A stretch of DNA of 41,597 bases from Verrucomicrobiaceae bacterium (GTDB lineage Bacteria; Verrucomicrobiota; Verrucomicrobiia; Verrucomicrobiales; Verrucomicrobiaceae), in NCBI GenBank assembly GCA_947466075.1, contig CANIBP010000056.1, positions 1-41,597 of the forward strand, written 5' to 3'. A model generated the notes under the pieces. That model was not told the DNA's origin. It searched no databases and was given only the letters and a program-made list of their open reading frames with translations. The position numbers were made by a program, and so were the translations under genes. Shown here piece by piece: positions 15,984 to 26,000 of this stretch (within the stretch, counting starts at the first letter, position 1; each line of letters starts with the position of its first letter).

Positions 15984-17317
15984 GCGAGAATCTCCTTCGC
16001 CACCTTGCACGTCGTGTCAAAGCCGATGCCGTTGTGTTTGAGCTTGGCGAAGTCGAGTCCGCACATCCAGAGGATCGTGGCGTGGAGGTCGCGGACGTGG
16101 ATGGGTTTTTCCACGGCGGTGAATCCCTGATCATCCGTCGCTCCGTAAGTGAAGCCGGGGCGCACGCCGCCGCCGGCCATCCACCAGGTGAAGGCGCTGC
16201 CGTTATGATTCATGTGGCCTGCGCCGCCGCGGCCCATTTCGCCACCCCAGACGATGAGCGTGCTGTCGAGCAGGCCGCGCTGTTTCAGATCGGTGATGAG
16301 ACCGGCGAGCGGCTGGTCGCAGGCTTGCGCGAGATTCGGGATGAGGCCGCGCACTTGCGTGGGTGTGTGCGTGTCCCAATCGCCGACGCCGCCTTCGAGG
16401 TTCGGCACACTCATGCTGGGCACGACGACAAATCGCACGCCGCGCTCCACGAGCCGGCGCGCGAGCAGGAGCTTCGTGCCGCTGCTGCGCGTGGGCTGTG
16501 GATCGAGGCCGTAGAGTTTGCGGATGACGGGATCAGCGGTCTCCTTGGCAATGTCGAATGCCTCGGGCGCGGCCGTCTGCATGCGATGCGCGGCAAGGAA
16601 GGATTCGGTGCGCGAGTCCAGTTCTGCCACATGCGGATGCCGCGCGCTGAACCCCGCATTCAATGCGCCGAGTTCCGCCAGCCAGCGCGATTGCGCCGCA
16701 TCGGCAAAGGGGCTGTCGAGATTGGCGATGGGGTGCTCCAGATCGCTGACGGCCTGTGCCTGCAGCGATGGCGGCAGCCCGCCCGCGCCGACGGAGCGCG
16801 CGCCGCCGTGCACCGAGCCATCGTCATGCGCCCACTTGTCGCCGAGGACACGGCCGGTGAGCAGGACGTGGCCGGGGAGGCTCGGGTTGCCGCTGCCGAG
16901 TCCATGCAGCACCCATGCACCGAGGCTCGCGCCGAGCTTGCTCGCAGCGGTGAAGATATGGATGCCGCCTTCATTGTGAGTGGCGAGCGCGCCGTAGCCG
17001 GAGCGGATGAGGCAGAGGTCATCGGCCACACTTTGGAGCCGGGGAAACAGATTGCTGATCTCCAGTCCCGACTGACCGGACTTCGTGAACGAAAACGGAT
17101 ACAGCGCGGGATCGGCCACGCTGCGCGGCTTGTCGAAGGTATGCGCCTGCGCGGGCCCGCCCTTGCAGTAGTAGAAGATGATGCTCTTCACCTTGCCGGG
17201 ATGATGCAGCGGCAGCGATTTCACAGGGACGATCCGGTCATCGGCCCAAAGCGAACCCGTGGCGAGGATGCCCGGCGCGGCGGCGATGCGGGTGAGGAAG
17301 TGGCGGCGGGTGATCAT
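15980..17317 (-). CDS. DUF1501 domain-containing Tat-exported protein (445 aa)
   Basis: A DUF1501 protein, related in fold (as I recall the classification) to the alkaline phosphatase/sulfatase clan; its reaction is unknown. The twin-arginine signal is TRRHFLTRIAAAPGILATGS at the N-terminus. Family segments include GGPAQAHTFDKP, HNEGGIHIF, WDTHTPTQVRGLI and LIVWGGEMGRGG. The usual GR-T-P...GRDH segment after GE-GR is shortened here to GRGGAGHMNHNGSAFTWW. It starts six bases after the stop of the DUF1549/DUF1553 cytochrome and overlaps the beta-helix gene by four bases. The cytochrome-DUF1501 pairing is standard in this phylum and suggests joint action outside the cytoplasm. Confidence 0.9.
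   Translation of the reverse strand: MITRRHFLTRIAAAPGILATGSLWADDRIVPVKSLPLHHPGKVKSIIFYYCKGGPAQAHTFDKPRSVADPALYPFSFTKSGQSGLEISNLFPRLQSVADDLCLIRSGYGALATHNEGGIHIFTAASKLGASLGAWVLHGLGSGNPSLPGHVLLTGRVLGDKWAHDDGSVHGGARSVGAGGLPPSLQAQAVSDLEHPIANLDSPFADAAQSRWLAELGALNAGFSARHPHVAELDSRTESFLAAHRMQTAAPEAFDIAKETADPVIRKLYGLDPQPTRSSGTKLLLARRLVERGVRFVVVPSMSVPNLEGGVGDWDTHTPTQVRGLIPNLAQACDQPLAGLITDLKQRGLLDSTLIVWGGEMGRGGAGHMNHNGSAFTWWMAGGGVRPGFTYGATDDQGFTAVEKPIHVRDLHATILWMCGLDFAKLKHNGIGFDTTCKVAKEILA
15992..15997 (-). promoter_or_regulatory. Shine-Dalgarno AAGGAG for the beta-helix gene
   Basis: AAGGAG lies eight bases upstream of the ATG at 15,983, inside the end of the DUF1501 gene. It confirms that start over an in-frame codon nine residues further upstream. 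Confidence 0.65.
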
Positions 17318-17323
17318 GGCGTG

Positions 17324-20300
17324 TTATTCAAGGTAAAAGATTTCATTTCCGCACAGCAGCAGCGTGATGAACTCGCGGACTTCGTCGCTGAGTTGTGTCG
17401 CGCCCGTTTGCTGGCGACGGCGTTCGAGGAAGCGTTGCGCAAAATCGCGTTCGGAGTCCGTGGGTGAGCGTTGAAGGACGGTCTCGTAGATCGAGTTCAA
17501 GACGTCCGGCAACGCGGCCTGCGAATGGATGCCGAGGCGGTTGCTTAGATCGCCGGCAAGGCCCCGGGCGGTGCTGGGGCTGTTCATCAGGAACAACGCC
17601 TGCGTGGCCGAGATGGAGGCCACGCGGCGGTCGATGAGATCGTAGAGGGACGGGCCGTCGAATTGGCGCGCATACTCGGCCGCACCGGGCAGGGCGGAAT
17701 CGCGCTGCGCGGGTGTATCGAAATGTTTGCCGGTCTTCAGCCAGGCCACGGTGTTGAGGATGGGTTCGTATTCGAGGCGGCGCACGGACTGCCGCGCGAA
17801 GTAGCGGTTGTCGGGATCCTTGGCGAAGTCAGCCTTCGCCGCGACGGCGCTGCGGCGATAGGCGGCGCTAAGCACGATCTCGCGGATGAGCTTTTTCATC
17901 GACCAACCATTGCTCACGAAGCGCGCAGCGAGACCGTCCATCAGCTCCGGCAACTCCGGCTGTTCCCCGAGACGACCGAGTTCCTTCGGCGTGCGGCAAA
18001 GCGCTTCGCCAAAGAGATGCTGCCACGCGCGATTCACCGCAGCCCGCGCGACGAGCGCCGCCTGCGTGGAGTCGTTCGCGGTGAGCCACTCGGCGATTTG
18101 CAGACGGCCGCTGCCTTCGAGTTCCTGCTTTGATTCGCCAAAGAAGATGGGTGTCGCACGTGGCACGAGCTTGTCGGGATGCAACACATCGCCGCGCAGC
18201 AGCAGACGCGCATCACCGACAAAATAGGGATGCATCCAGACCCGGTTCGCGCTGTTGGAATTGAACTCCAACCCGGCGGCCTTGGCCTTCTCATCGAGAG
18301 GTTTCAGATCCTCCGCGCGTCGCAATCCGCCATCGGTGCGGACGTAGAGATGCGTCTCCTTTGGTGCAGTCCACTGCGCTGCGGGATTCACGGTGAGTTC
18401 CTCGGCGATCTGTTCGATGCGTGCGTCGGTTTTCGCGAGTTCTGCGACCTCGGGATCGGTCCTGGCATAGCCGCCGAAGCGAGAGCGCTCGACCCATTGC
18501 ATTCTTTCGTCCTCCCAATATGTGAGGTGCAGTTCCAGTTCGCGAACGAGTTCCGTCTGCTGAAGATCGGTGGCACGCTTGATGAGCCCCGAGTCGCTCT
18601 TGTGGCCGCCGATGAAGTGTTTCCGGTGGCCGAGTAGTTTGACGTCGTATTTCGGCGGCTGGTAGCTCGTGAGACCCGCCTCGCGCTCGACCAGCGCGGT
18701 GTGAAGATCCGCAGCGAGCGACTTGTCTTTCTTCTTTTCCGCATCCACGAGTTCAGCGCGCAGCACCGCGATCTCGAGTTCGCGCAGACGTTTGTCCATC
18801 GGCGTCAGAATCGCGATGCGCGAATCCTGCCACTGCTTCACGCGTCCGCCGCCGCCGACATTGAGCTTGATGCTCGCCTGCCGGATGAAGCCCTGCAAAC
18901 GCGCCTGCTCGCTGACCATGTCTCGATGTTTCGCCACGGTTGCATCGGCTTCGGCGCGCGACTTCGCATTCACCGGCACCGGCCCGAACCAACTGCTTTG
19001 GAAGAAGCCGAGCAGCGCGTAGTAGTCGCGCTGCGAGATGGGATCGAACTTGTGATCGTGGCAGCGCGCGCATTCCAGGCTGACGCCCATGAGCGAGCGC
19101 CCCACGAACTCCACGCCTTCATCCAGCTTGTCCATCAGCACAAAAGTCTCCGTGCCGATGTCTTCAAATGTGCGCGGCCCGTTCAACGGCACCGCCGCCG
19201 CGAGCGCCTGATCCAGCGAGTAATCTCCGCCTTCGAACGCCTTCATCTTGTCGCCGGCGACATGCACCCGCGCGAACCAATCCCACGGACGATCTTCATT
19301 GAAGCACCGCGCCACCCATTCCGCATAACGCTGCGAATCCAGCGCCGGCCCGCGGTTGCTCTGCGCGTTCGCGCCGTTGCGCGTGTAGTCCAGCCAGTGC
19401 CGGCCCCAGCGCTGACCGAATTGCGGCGCATCGAGCAAGCGCGTCACCACCTTCTCGAATGCCTGCGCTGATTTGTCGTTCACGAATGCATGGATCTCCT
19501 CCGGCGATGGCGGATAGCCGGTCAGATCGAATGTCACGCGCCGCAGCAGGCGATGCCGATCCGCCTCCGCAGAAGGCGTGAGGCCGAGGCGCTCGTGATG
19601 CGGTTTCAGCGCAGCATCAATGCTCCTGCTCGCTGGCAAATCCTTCGGCAGCGGACGAAACGCCCAGTGCTTCCGGTCCGCATCGCTGACCGTGAACTGC
19701 TTCTCCCGCGCCAGCACCCGTTCGTTCGCAGGCCACGGCAGGCCCTTCGCAATCCATCGCTCAAACGCAGCCACCTGGGCATCGCCAAGCTTGTCGCCCC
19801 GGCGCGGCATCTTCAGTTCGCCCTCATGGCGGATCGCCTTGATGAGCAAACTCTCCTCCGGCTTGCCAGCCACCGCCGCCGGCCCGCGCTGACCGCCCGC
19901 GAGGATTCCGTGCCGCGAGGTCAAGTGCAGCCCGTGCTCCGCCTCCTCGCCTGCGTGGCATTTGAAACAATGCGTGGCCAGCACCGGACGAATCTCGCGC
20001 TCGAAGAACGTCACGTCCTCGCTGCTGAACTTCGTCGAATCATCCTTCGCACCTTCAGCGATCCACCGGCGCAGGAGATCGATCTCCGCCGCCGCGAGCT
20101 TCTCACCCTTCTTCGGCATCGGTGGTTCCTTCGCACCCGTGAGCACCTGGATGAGCGGGCTTTCCTCCGGCTTGCCAGCGATGAATCCCGCACCCAAATC
20201 ATCGCCACCGCGCCGCATCGTATCCAGCCGCGTGAGGTCCAGCCCTCCGCGCTGCTCCTGTGGGTAATGACACTTGTTGCAGCGTTTCTCCAACAGCGGC

Positions 20301-20383
20301 ATCACCTCCCGCTCAAAGCTCACGGGCGCGGAAAGTGCGAGCCGCGCGCCAACACAAATCGAAATAGCGATGATGAGTTTCAT
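17324..20383 (-). CDS. PSD1-type planctomycete cytochrome c with DUF1549 and DUF1553 (1019 aa)
   Basis: A large exported cytochrome. After the signal peptide (1-19), two tandem PSCyt1 domains carry CNKCH at 35-39 and CFKCH at 139-143, each followed by an MP motif (PPMPKKG, KMPRRGD). DUF1549 spans about 250-460 and ends with a third motif, CARCHDHKFDPI, at 438-449. A charged, probably helical stretch of about 150-200 residues follows, then DUF1553 at about 735-985 (HPDKLVPRATPIFFGES, VNRAWQHLFGEAL). Architecture and length are normal for the family. It heads block II, followed closely by its DUF1501 partner. The substrate is unknown; electron transfer during extracytoplasmic carbohydrate oxidation is a hypothesis. 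Confidence 0.9.
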   Translation of the reverse strand: MKLIIAISICVGARLALSAPVSFEREVMPLLEKRCNKCHYPQEQRGGLDLTRLDTMRRGGDDLGAGFIAGKPEESPLIQVLTGAKEPPMPKKGEKLAAAEIDLLRRWIAEGAKDDSTKFSSEDVTFFEREIRPVLATHCFKCHAGEEAEHGLHLTSRHGILAGGQRGPAAVAGKPEESLLIKAIRHEGELKMPRRGDKLGDAQVAAFERWIAKGLPWPANERVLAREKQFTVSDADRKHWAFRPLPKDLPASRSIDAALKPHHERLGLTPSAEADRHRLLRRVTFDLTGYPPSPEEIHAFVNDKSAQAFEKVVTRLLDAPQFGQRWGRHWLDYTRNGANAQSNRGPALDSQRYAEWVARCFNEDRPWDWFARVHVAGDKMKAFEGGDYSLDQALAAAVPLNGPRTFEDIGTETFVLMDKLDEGVEFVGRSLMGVSLECARCHDHKFDPISQRDYYALLGFFQSSWFGPVPVNAKSRAEADATVAKHRDMVSEQARLQGFIRQASIKLNVGGGGRVKQWQDSRIAILTPMDKRLRELEIAVLRAELVDAEKKKDKSLAADLHTALVEREAGLTSYQPPKYDVKLLGHRKHFIGGHKSDSGLIKRATDLQQTELVRELELHLTYWEDERMQWVERSRFGGYARTDPEVAELAKTDARIEQIAEELTVNPAAQWTAPKETHLYVRTDGGLRRAEDLKPLDEKAKAAGLEFNSNSANRVWMHPYFVGDARLLLRGDVLHPDKLVPRATPIFFGESKQELEGSGRLQIAEWLTANDSTQAALVARAAVNRAWQHLFGEALCRTPKELGRLGEQPELPELMDGLAARFVSNGWSMKKLIREIVLSAAYRRSAVAAKADFAKDPDNRYFARQSVRRLEYEPILNTVAWLKTGKHFDTPAQRDSALPGAAEYARQFDGPSLYDLIDRRVASISATQALFLMNSPSTARGLAGDLSNRLGIHSQAALPDVLNSIYETVLQRSPTDSERDFAQRFLERRRQQTGATQLSDEVREFITLLLCGNEIFYLE

Positions 20384-20418
20384 GGCAGGGGTTCGCTGAT
20401 CACGCCGGACAGACGCAC

Positions 20419-20424
20419 ATCATA
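20419..20424 (-). promoter_or_regulatory. Weak candidate -10 element (TATGAT) upstream of block II
   Basis: The 144-base gap 20,384-20,527 separates block III from block II and is where a block II promoter should lie. TATGAT on the minus strand, 36 bases before the ATG, resembles a -10 box, but no good -35 is visible. A short CGCTC-CTT-GAGCG hairpin nearby lacks a T-run, so I do not call a terminator. Confidence 0.2.
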
Positions 20425-20527
20425 GAAAGGAATACGAGAGCGAGCTTGATCCACAGAAGTGTTTTTGTCTTTCTCGGCACTGCTCGCTCAAGGAGCGGGG
20501 GAAGCCTTATATTTCATTAGACCACCC

Positions 20528-23023
20528 TTAGTTGATTTCGAGCTTCCCAAATTTCTCCGGCACGTGCCAGCCGGCCCTCGTGGGCGAGAACGCCTGCAAC
20601 TCGGGTTTCTTGAAGTCGAGGGCGCGCTGGCGGCCAACGTTGAAATACCACGGGGCCTGTGCCGTCGGCTTCGCACCTGCCACGCGATGTCGTGGATCGG
20701 AATTGGCTTCGACCTCGCCGACGATCGGGATACGGACGCTGACTCGCCAGAAATCGCTGCCGCGCTCGGTTTTCACTTCGGCGAGGGACTGCCAGTTCTT
20801 GCCGGGGTTGCCTTGGGAGACCGCGCCGTCGGGATTGATTTCGAGGTAGTAGTAGGGTGAGTGCAGCGGCGTTTCGAGCAGGATGATGACGTTGTCTCCG
20901 CTGAAGACGTCGTTGCTGGCGTTTAATTTCTTCATCTCCGGTTCCTGGCAGACGATGTCGAAAAGGATCGCGTTGTTTTCCCATCCGACGCGGAATGTAG
21001 TCCCCGCAGCGGGCTGCGCGAGAGTCATGTTGTCTTTCAGCGAATAGGCGGTGGCCTTGGAAAGATCGGCACCGTTGAACGCGACGGCGGCGGGCGACTT
21101 CGCGCGGGCCTGCACCAGCGCCTCATCCTTCTTTTGTTTCATCGCGATGAGTTCGTCCTTCGGCTGGAGTTCCGAGATGATGAGTTGGATGCGTTTGCCA
21201 TAGACGCTGTCGCCAGCGATCCGCCGCGCTTGGTCGAGCAGTTCACGGAAGTGCAAGTTGGTCGCGAGCGGGACGTTCGCCGGGCTGCCCTTGCCCCGAC
21301 CGCGGCTCTGATCTTTATACGCGAGATTTTGCTCCGCGTAGGTGATGGCCTCCTTCATCGCCTTTGCCGCAGGGCCGTAGTAGAGCGCGCAATATTCATC
21401 GAGCAGGGCGTCGATGTCCTGGCTGGCGTCCCAGAGGAAACGCGACTGCACATAGAGCGTGATGTGCTCCAGCCCCGGTGCGCGCCATTTGCCATCTGCC
21501 TGACTCTGCTCGCCGAAGTCGCCGAGCGAAATTCCCTTGAGCGCCTTGAGGTCCCTCGCAGTGGCACGCGGGTGCAGCACGGGATACGCGATCGGCGCGT
21601 CCTGCCCCCAGATGTGGTAGCGATTGTTCTCGAGCCGCAGAATGTTCCCCGACGCGATCTTGCTCTGCCATTTCTGCACGCGGTTCCAATAGTCCGTCCA
21701 ATGCTCGGGGTCCTCCATCAGCGGACGGCCGGAATTGGCGATCCACACGGCCAGATTCGGGCTGAACTTCGTGATCGTATCCGGCGCATTGATGTAGCTC
21801 GTGTAGGCACCGCAGGTGATGCGTTTGTCCGGATGCGTCTTGAAAACCTCGCGCGCCACGCGGTCGGCGAAGCCCCAGACCAGCTCCGACGCCGACTTGC
21901 CCTTGCATCCATCGCAGCCGCACAATTGCAGTCCGTCCACCGGCCAAATATCGACACTGGGAAGGCCGAAGGTGTTGTAAAGAAAACGGATGTAGTGCGC
22001 CGTTTCGGTGATCAGTCCATCCGAGGTGAAACACGACGTGCCGTCCTTGCCGCTCGCGCGTTTGTCCGTGTCGCGCTTTCCGCCGAGCAACGCGAAATAC
22101 TCCGGGTGCGCCTTCTGCATCGCCTCGTGCCCATACACATTCACGAGTCCGTGCGGTCCGCGCAATGGCCCGAGCTGCTCCTGGCCCGAATTCATCCCAA
22201 GCCGCCGCGCCCAGATGACATCATCGAAACCAAAGCTCGCGTAGTTATTCCACATCCACGCGCGGACCGGAAAATCGGGCTTCACCGTTTCACTGAGCGC
22301 ACCGACGGAGACCGTGGCCTTCTGGGGCACGACCTCGCCCAATTCACCAGCCATGAACCAGCGCACGCCGAACCCGCGCAGTAACCCATACACCGCGTTC
22401 ATCGAGCCGCTCTCGTCCTGATTCCAGAACCCGGGTTGCCCACCCTCCGATGCTTTCCAAAGCGCCGCAAAATCCTCGCCATATTTCCCTGTCATCACGG
22501 CATCGAAATCACCCGGCTTCCAATAGCCCTTAAAGCCGGACGCAAAAGGAAATCCCCAAGCCGCGTCCGTCTTGCCCTTGGTCATCTTCTCCCACTCCGC
22601 CGTCGCGCGCGCCGCATCGTTGCGCTTCATCGGCCACGGCAATTTCGAGACATCAAAATCCACATCCTTCCCGATCAAGACCAGCCAATCGGTGCCGGAA
22701 ACAATCCGGTAAGCCCCATCGCGCAACCCGTCATCCGTGACCCCCAGCCGCTCCGTCGCCGCGCTCCGCCCGATGTGAATCTTCACCCGCGCCCGCGCCG
22801 TGGGCTTCGTCACGATCGGCAGCCGCGCCCCGCTCATCTTTTCCACAAAATGCCGCAACTCCACCGCCGCCAGGGTCACCATGCGAGGCGGTTTTTCCGC
22901 GAGGACGATTTCCGCCCGCGGCTCGCCGTTTTCGACGAACAATGTTTCTGCGGCGTGGAGCGCGGTAAGCGGAGCGAGCAGCAGGGCGGTAATGAATGCG
23001 AGGATGAGTGGCGCGGGTTTCAC
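20528..23023 (-). CDS. Large DUF4838 secreted protein with C-terminal carbohydrate-binding-like domain (831 aa)
   Basis: A second DUF4838 protein. The start is taken as GTG at 23,023, giving the signal peptide KPAPLILAFITALLLAPLTALHA; the next in-frame ATG upstream would overlap the FAD-FAD-SGNH gene. An N-terminal alpha-glucuronidase-like domain (VELRHFVEKMSGARLPIVTK) is followed by the DUF4838 core (MWNNYASFGF, WPVDGLQLCGCDGCKG). The last 190 residues (VAFNGADLSKATAYSLKD, then DVFSGDNVIILLETP, YYYLEINPDGAV) look like a family-9-type carbohydrate-binding domain. It is longer than the homologue at 279-2,249 because of this module. It is the last gene of block III. It likely acts on an uronic-acid-rich or otherwise complex glycan, but no activity is proven for the family. 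Confidence 0.82.
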   Translation of the reverse strand: MKPAPLILAFITALLLAPLTALHAAETLFVENGEPRAEIVLAEKPPRMVTLAAVELRHFVEKMSGARLPIVTKPTARARVKIHIGRSAATERLGVTDDGLRDGAYRIVSGTDWLVLIGKDVDFDVSKLPWPMKRNDAARATAEWEKMTKGKTDAAWGFPFASGFKGYWKPGDFDAVMTGKYGEDFAALWKASEGGQPGFWNQDESGSMNAVYGLLRGFGVRWFMAGELGEVVPQKATVSVGALSETVKPDFPVRAWMWNNYASFGFDDVIWARRLGMNSGQEQLGPLRGPHGLVNVYGHEAMQKAHPEYFALLGGKRDTDKRASGKDGTSCFTSDGLITETAHYIRFLYNTFGLPSVDIWPVDGLQLCGCDGCKGKSASELVWGFADRVAREVFKTHPDKRITCGAYTSYINAPDTITKFSPNLAVWIANSGRPLMEDPEHWTDYWNRVQKWQSKIASGNILRLENNRYHIWGQDAPIAYPVLHPRATARDLKALKGISLGDFGEQSQADGKWRAPGLEHITLYVQSRFLWDASQDIDALLDEYCALYYGPAAKAMKEAITYAEQNLAYKDQSRGRGKGSPANVPLATNLHFRELLDQARRIAGDSVYGKRIQLIISELQPKDELIAMKQKKDEALVQARAKSPAAVAFNGADLSKATAYSLKDNMTLAQPAAGTTFRVGWENNAILFDIVCQEPEMKKLNASNDVFSGDNVIILLETPLHSPYYYLEINPDGAVSQGNPGKNWQSLAEVKTERGSDFWRVSVRIPIVGEVEANSDPRHRVAGAKPTAQAPWYFNVGRQRALDFKKPELQAFSPTRAGWHVPEKFGKLEIN

Positions 23024-23061
23024 GGGATTGGGGAAGATGTCGTTTCTGTGGCGAGGTGGAA

Positions 23062-26000
23062 TCAATGGTCCTTCGCCGTCTCTGCCAGAAGGGCTGCGAA
23101 CCACGTCGCGGCTATCCTATCCATGCCCGCCTGATTGGGGTGGACGCCGTCGGGCAATAGGTCATCCGTCGTGATGGCGGCGTGCATGTCCACGAGCGTG
23201 ATGCGTTTGCCTGCGGCCCTCTGCGCGGCGACGATGGCGGGCAGCGAGGCGTTGTAGGCGTCCACTTTCTCCCGGCCGGCGCGCGGTGCCTTCTGCGGGA
23301 GGATGGTCGCGACGAAGAGATGCGCGGGGCTCGTTTCGCCGATGGTGCGGATGAGCTGGTCGCGTGCCGGTGCATCGAATCCGTTCGCACCGGACATGAG
23401 CAAGATGATGTCGGGCTGATGCTTCTTCAGCACGTCCACGATGCCGGGGACTTTGATTTCTTTAACGCCGAGCGAGGCGAGCACGTCGGGGAGTGTCGGC
23501 ACCACGCCGCCTTTGAGGATGCCGGTGTTGCCAAATCCGGCGAGGCCGTGGTGATCGGAATCGAAGGTCGGATCAATCACGCCATCGTGACCGAAGGCGG
23601 CGTAGCTGAGTTCGCCGACGAAATCGAAGGCGATGCCGGCGGCGCGCAGTTTGGCTTGGAGCGGCTTGCGCCAACCACCGCCGTCGGGATGGGGCAGGCC
23701 GGTGGATTTGCCGTCGTTCTTTGTGAGGTAGGAGCCGCGCGTGATGCTGTCGCCGAGGGGCAGGATGCGCAACGGCTTTTGCTCGATGCTGGATGTTGGC
23801 TTGGCGATTACCGGAGTCTGGCCGTTGAGGTGTTTCCACAGCCGCAGCAGAGCGTCCGCGCGAAGTTCTCCGGTGGACGGCGATTCCTTTGCCTCCGCCG
23901 CGTGGACGGCAACCGCGAGCTTCGCTGCGTCGAGCGTTCCCTGCTGGAGTTCTTTGAATCCATCGAGCCACACGCTGCGCACAGCTTCGGTGAGCGGCTC
24001 GTTCATGCGGGCGTTGTAATCGGCGAAGAAGCCCTTCGTGCCGAAGTATTGCGTGGCGGGCACGCGGGGATCGTCGGAGGCGACGTCGAGGTCGTTGAAG
24101 AAAGTGATCATCACGCGGCTGTTGGCGAGTTTGCGGATGAGAAGGTCGGGATCGAGCTTTGCGGGCGTCGTCTGGCGTTTCACGGCCAGCGCGGCGGCGT
24201 GGCCTGCGCTTTCGCCGAGCTGCATCCAGACCGGTTCGAGGCGGATGCTGCCCCAGCCGACGTGGGAGGCGCTGATGGCGACGGGAACGAGGAGGTTTTC
24301 GATTTCGTTCGCGAGGATGGAGCGATACGGGACCTGCGCGGGGCGGGTTTCTTCACCGAGGAAGAAGATGCCGTCGGCGCTGCCGCCGGGAGTCGTGCGC
24401 GGCAGGCAGGCGACAGAGTCCAACGGCCAGTCGGTCATGGCGATGCTGTCGCTGTGAACCGGCGTGCGGGCGATGCCCTCGGCAATGACGTTGTCCTGCT
24501 CTTTGAAAACATAACGCCCGACGAGACGCCGTGCCTCGCGGACATAGATCTCGTAGGGCACATGTTGGTTGTCGGGGAACTCGTCAGCGGCGAGGCCATA
24601 GCCGGCGAACTGTTCACGTTCGCGCGCGGGAGCCTCGGGATCATTTTGAATCCGCCAGAGGACCATGAGCATGGAGTCGAGGTATTGCTTCGAAATGGCC
24701 TCGCGCCTGGGCCAGTCGGCTCCGGGATATTCGTTCTGCGGGCCGATGAGCCGTCCGCCGTTCCATGCGACTTTGTTGTTCGGCAGGTTCGGCACGAAGC
24801 TGGCACCTGCGGGCGCTTTGGCAATGGCGGGATCGTAGTTCGCGGGCTTGGACACCATGATCCGGTTTGCCGGGTCGCGCGTGAGGATGAGGCGGTAGTT
24901 GTAGGCCATCACGGAGCTGTCGGCCTCGCCGCTGTGCGGGCCTTCGACGATTTCGCCGCTAGAGTGAGGGTTGTAGCGGATGTTGAGCGTGCCTTTGTCG
25001 GCGGCTTGCGGGAAGCCGCGCTGGCCGGGTTCCTTGGTGCGCTCCCTGGTGTAAATGACGCCGGCGTGGGGTTCGTTGTATTGCTGGCGGGACTCGCGAC
25101 CGATCTGTGTCTTCACGCCGGCGGCGGCCATGAGGTCGCCCTCATACATGGCATCGGCGAAGATTTTGCCGCTGACGGTGACAGTGCCCTGGCCGTGCAT
25201 GGGTTGGAGCGTCACGCTTTTGAGCACAGAGCCGTCGCGAACGACATTCGCGACGACGTGACCGAGCAGAACGGTGAGCGACTTCTCCTGCTCGACCATT
25301 TGATTGAACAGCAACTCGGCAATGCGCGGCTCGATCTTCGGCCGGTCAAGGTGGGCGCGACTGGTCTTGCTCGGCATCGAGGCGAGGTGCTGCGGCGAGC
25401 CCTCGCCGTATTTGTCGCGGTAATACGCCGCCGCGCCGGTAATCATCTCGCCAAACAGCGGCGAGCGGAGGCCGTCATACGGTGCCTCCCAACCCCCAGC
25501 GCCGCTGGTGACGAAGCCGCCGAGGTGCCGCGTATGATTCACCAGCAGCACGCTCAAGCCTTCGCGAGCCGCCCGCACGGCGCAGGCGATGCCGCCCGGC
25601 GTCGCTCCGACAACGACAAGGTCATACGACTTGCCGTTCACATCCGCAGGCTTCGCCGCGCTCTTCAAGAGCATCGGTGGCGGAGTGGTCACCGGTTTGG
25701 CGTCGCTGGTCTCACTACGGCCGACTGGCACCTCGATGATTTGTCCATCCGCGAGAAGGCGCTTCTTGAGTTTCGCGTAATCCACGGCCTGCACCGGCAC
25801 GCCATCATCGATCGCCAGAACGGCGGCGGTGGCGGCGCTTTGGCTCGTGACCATGAATACCGGCTCCATGCGGATGCTGCCGAATGCCGCGTGACTCGAC
25901 GAGAGCGCAAAGGTGACGAACAGGTTCTCACATTCGGAGGATTTCGGAACGATGGCGCCGTAACCGATGGGCGCGGGTTTGCCGCCGCCTTCGCCGAAGC

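Noticed and set aside
20470..20510. Terminator hairpin between blocks III and II
   Set aside because: Only a 5-bp CGCTC/GAGCG stem with a 3-base loop and no following T-run.
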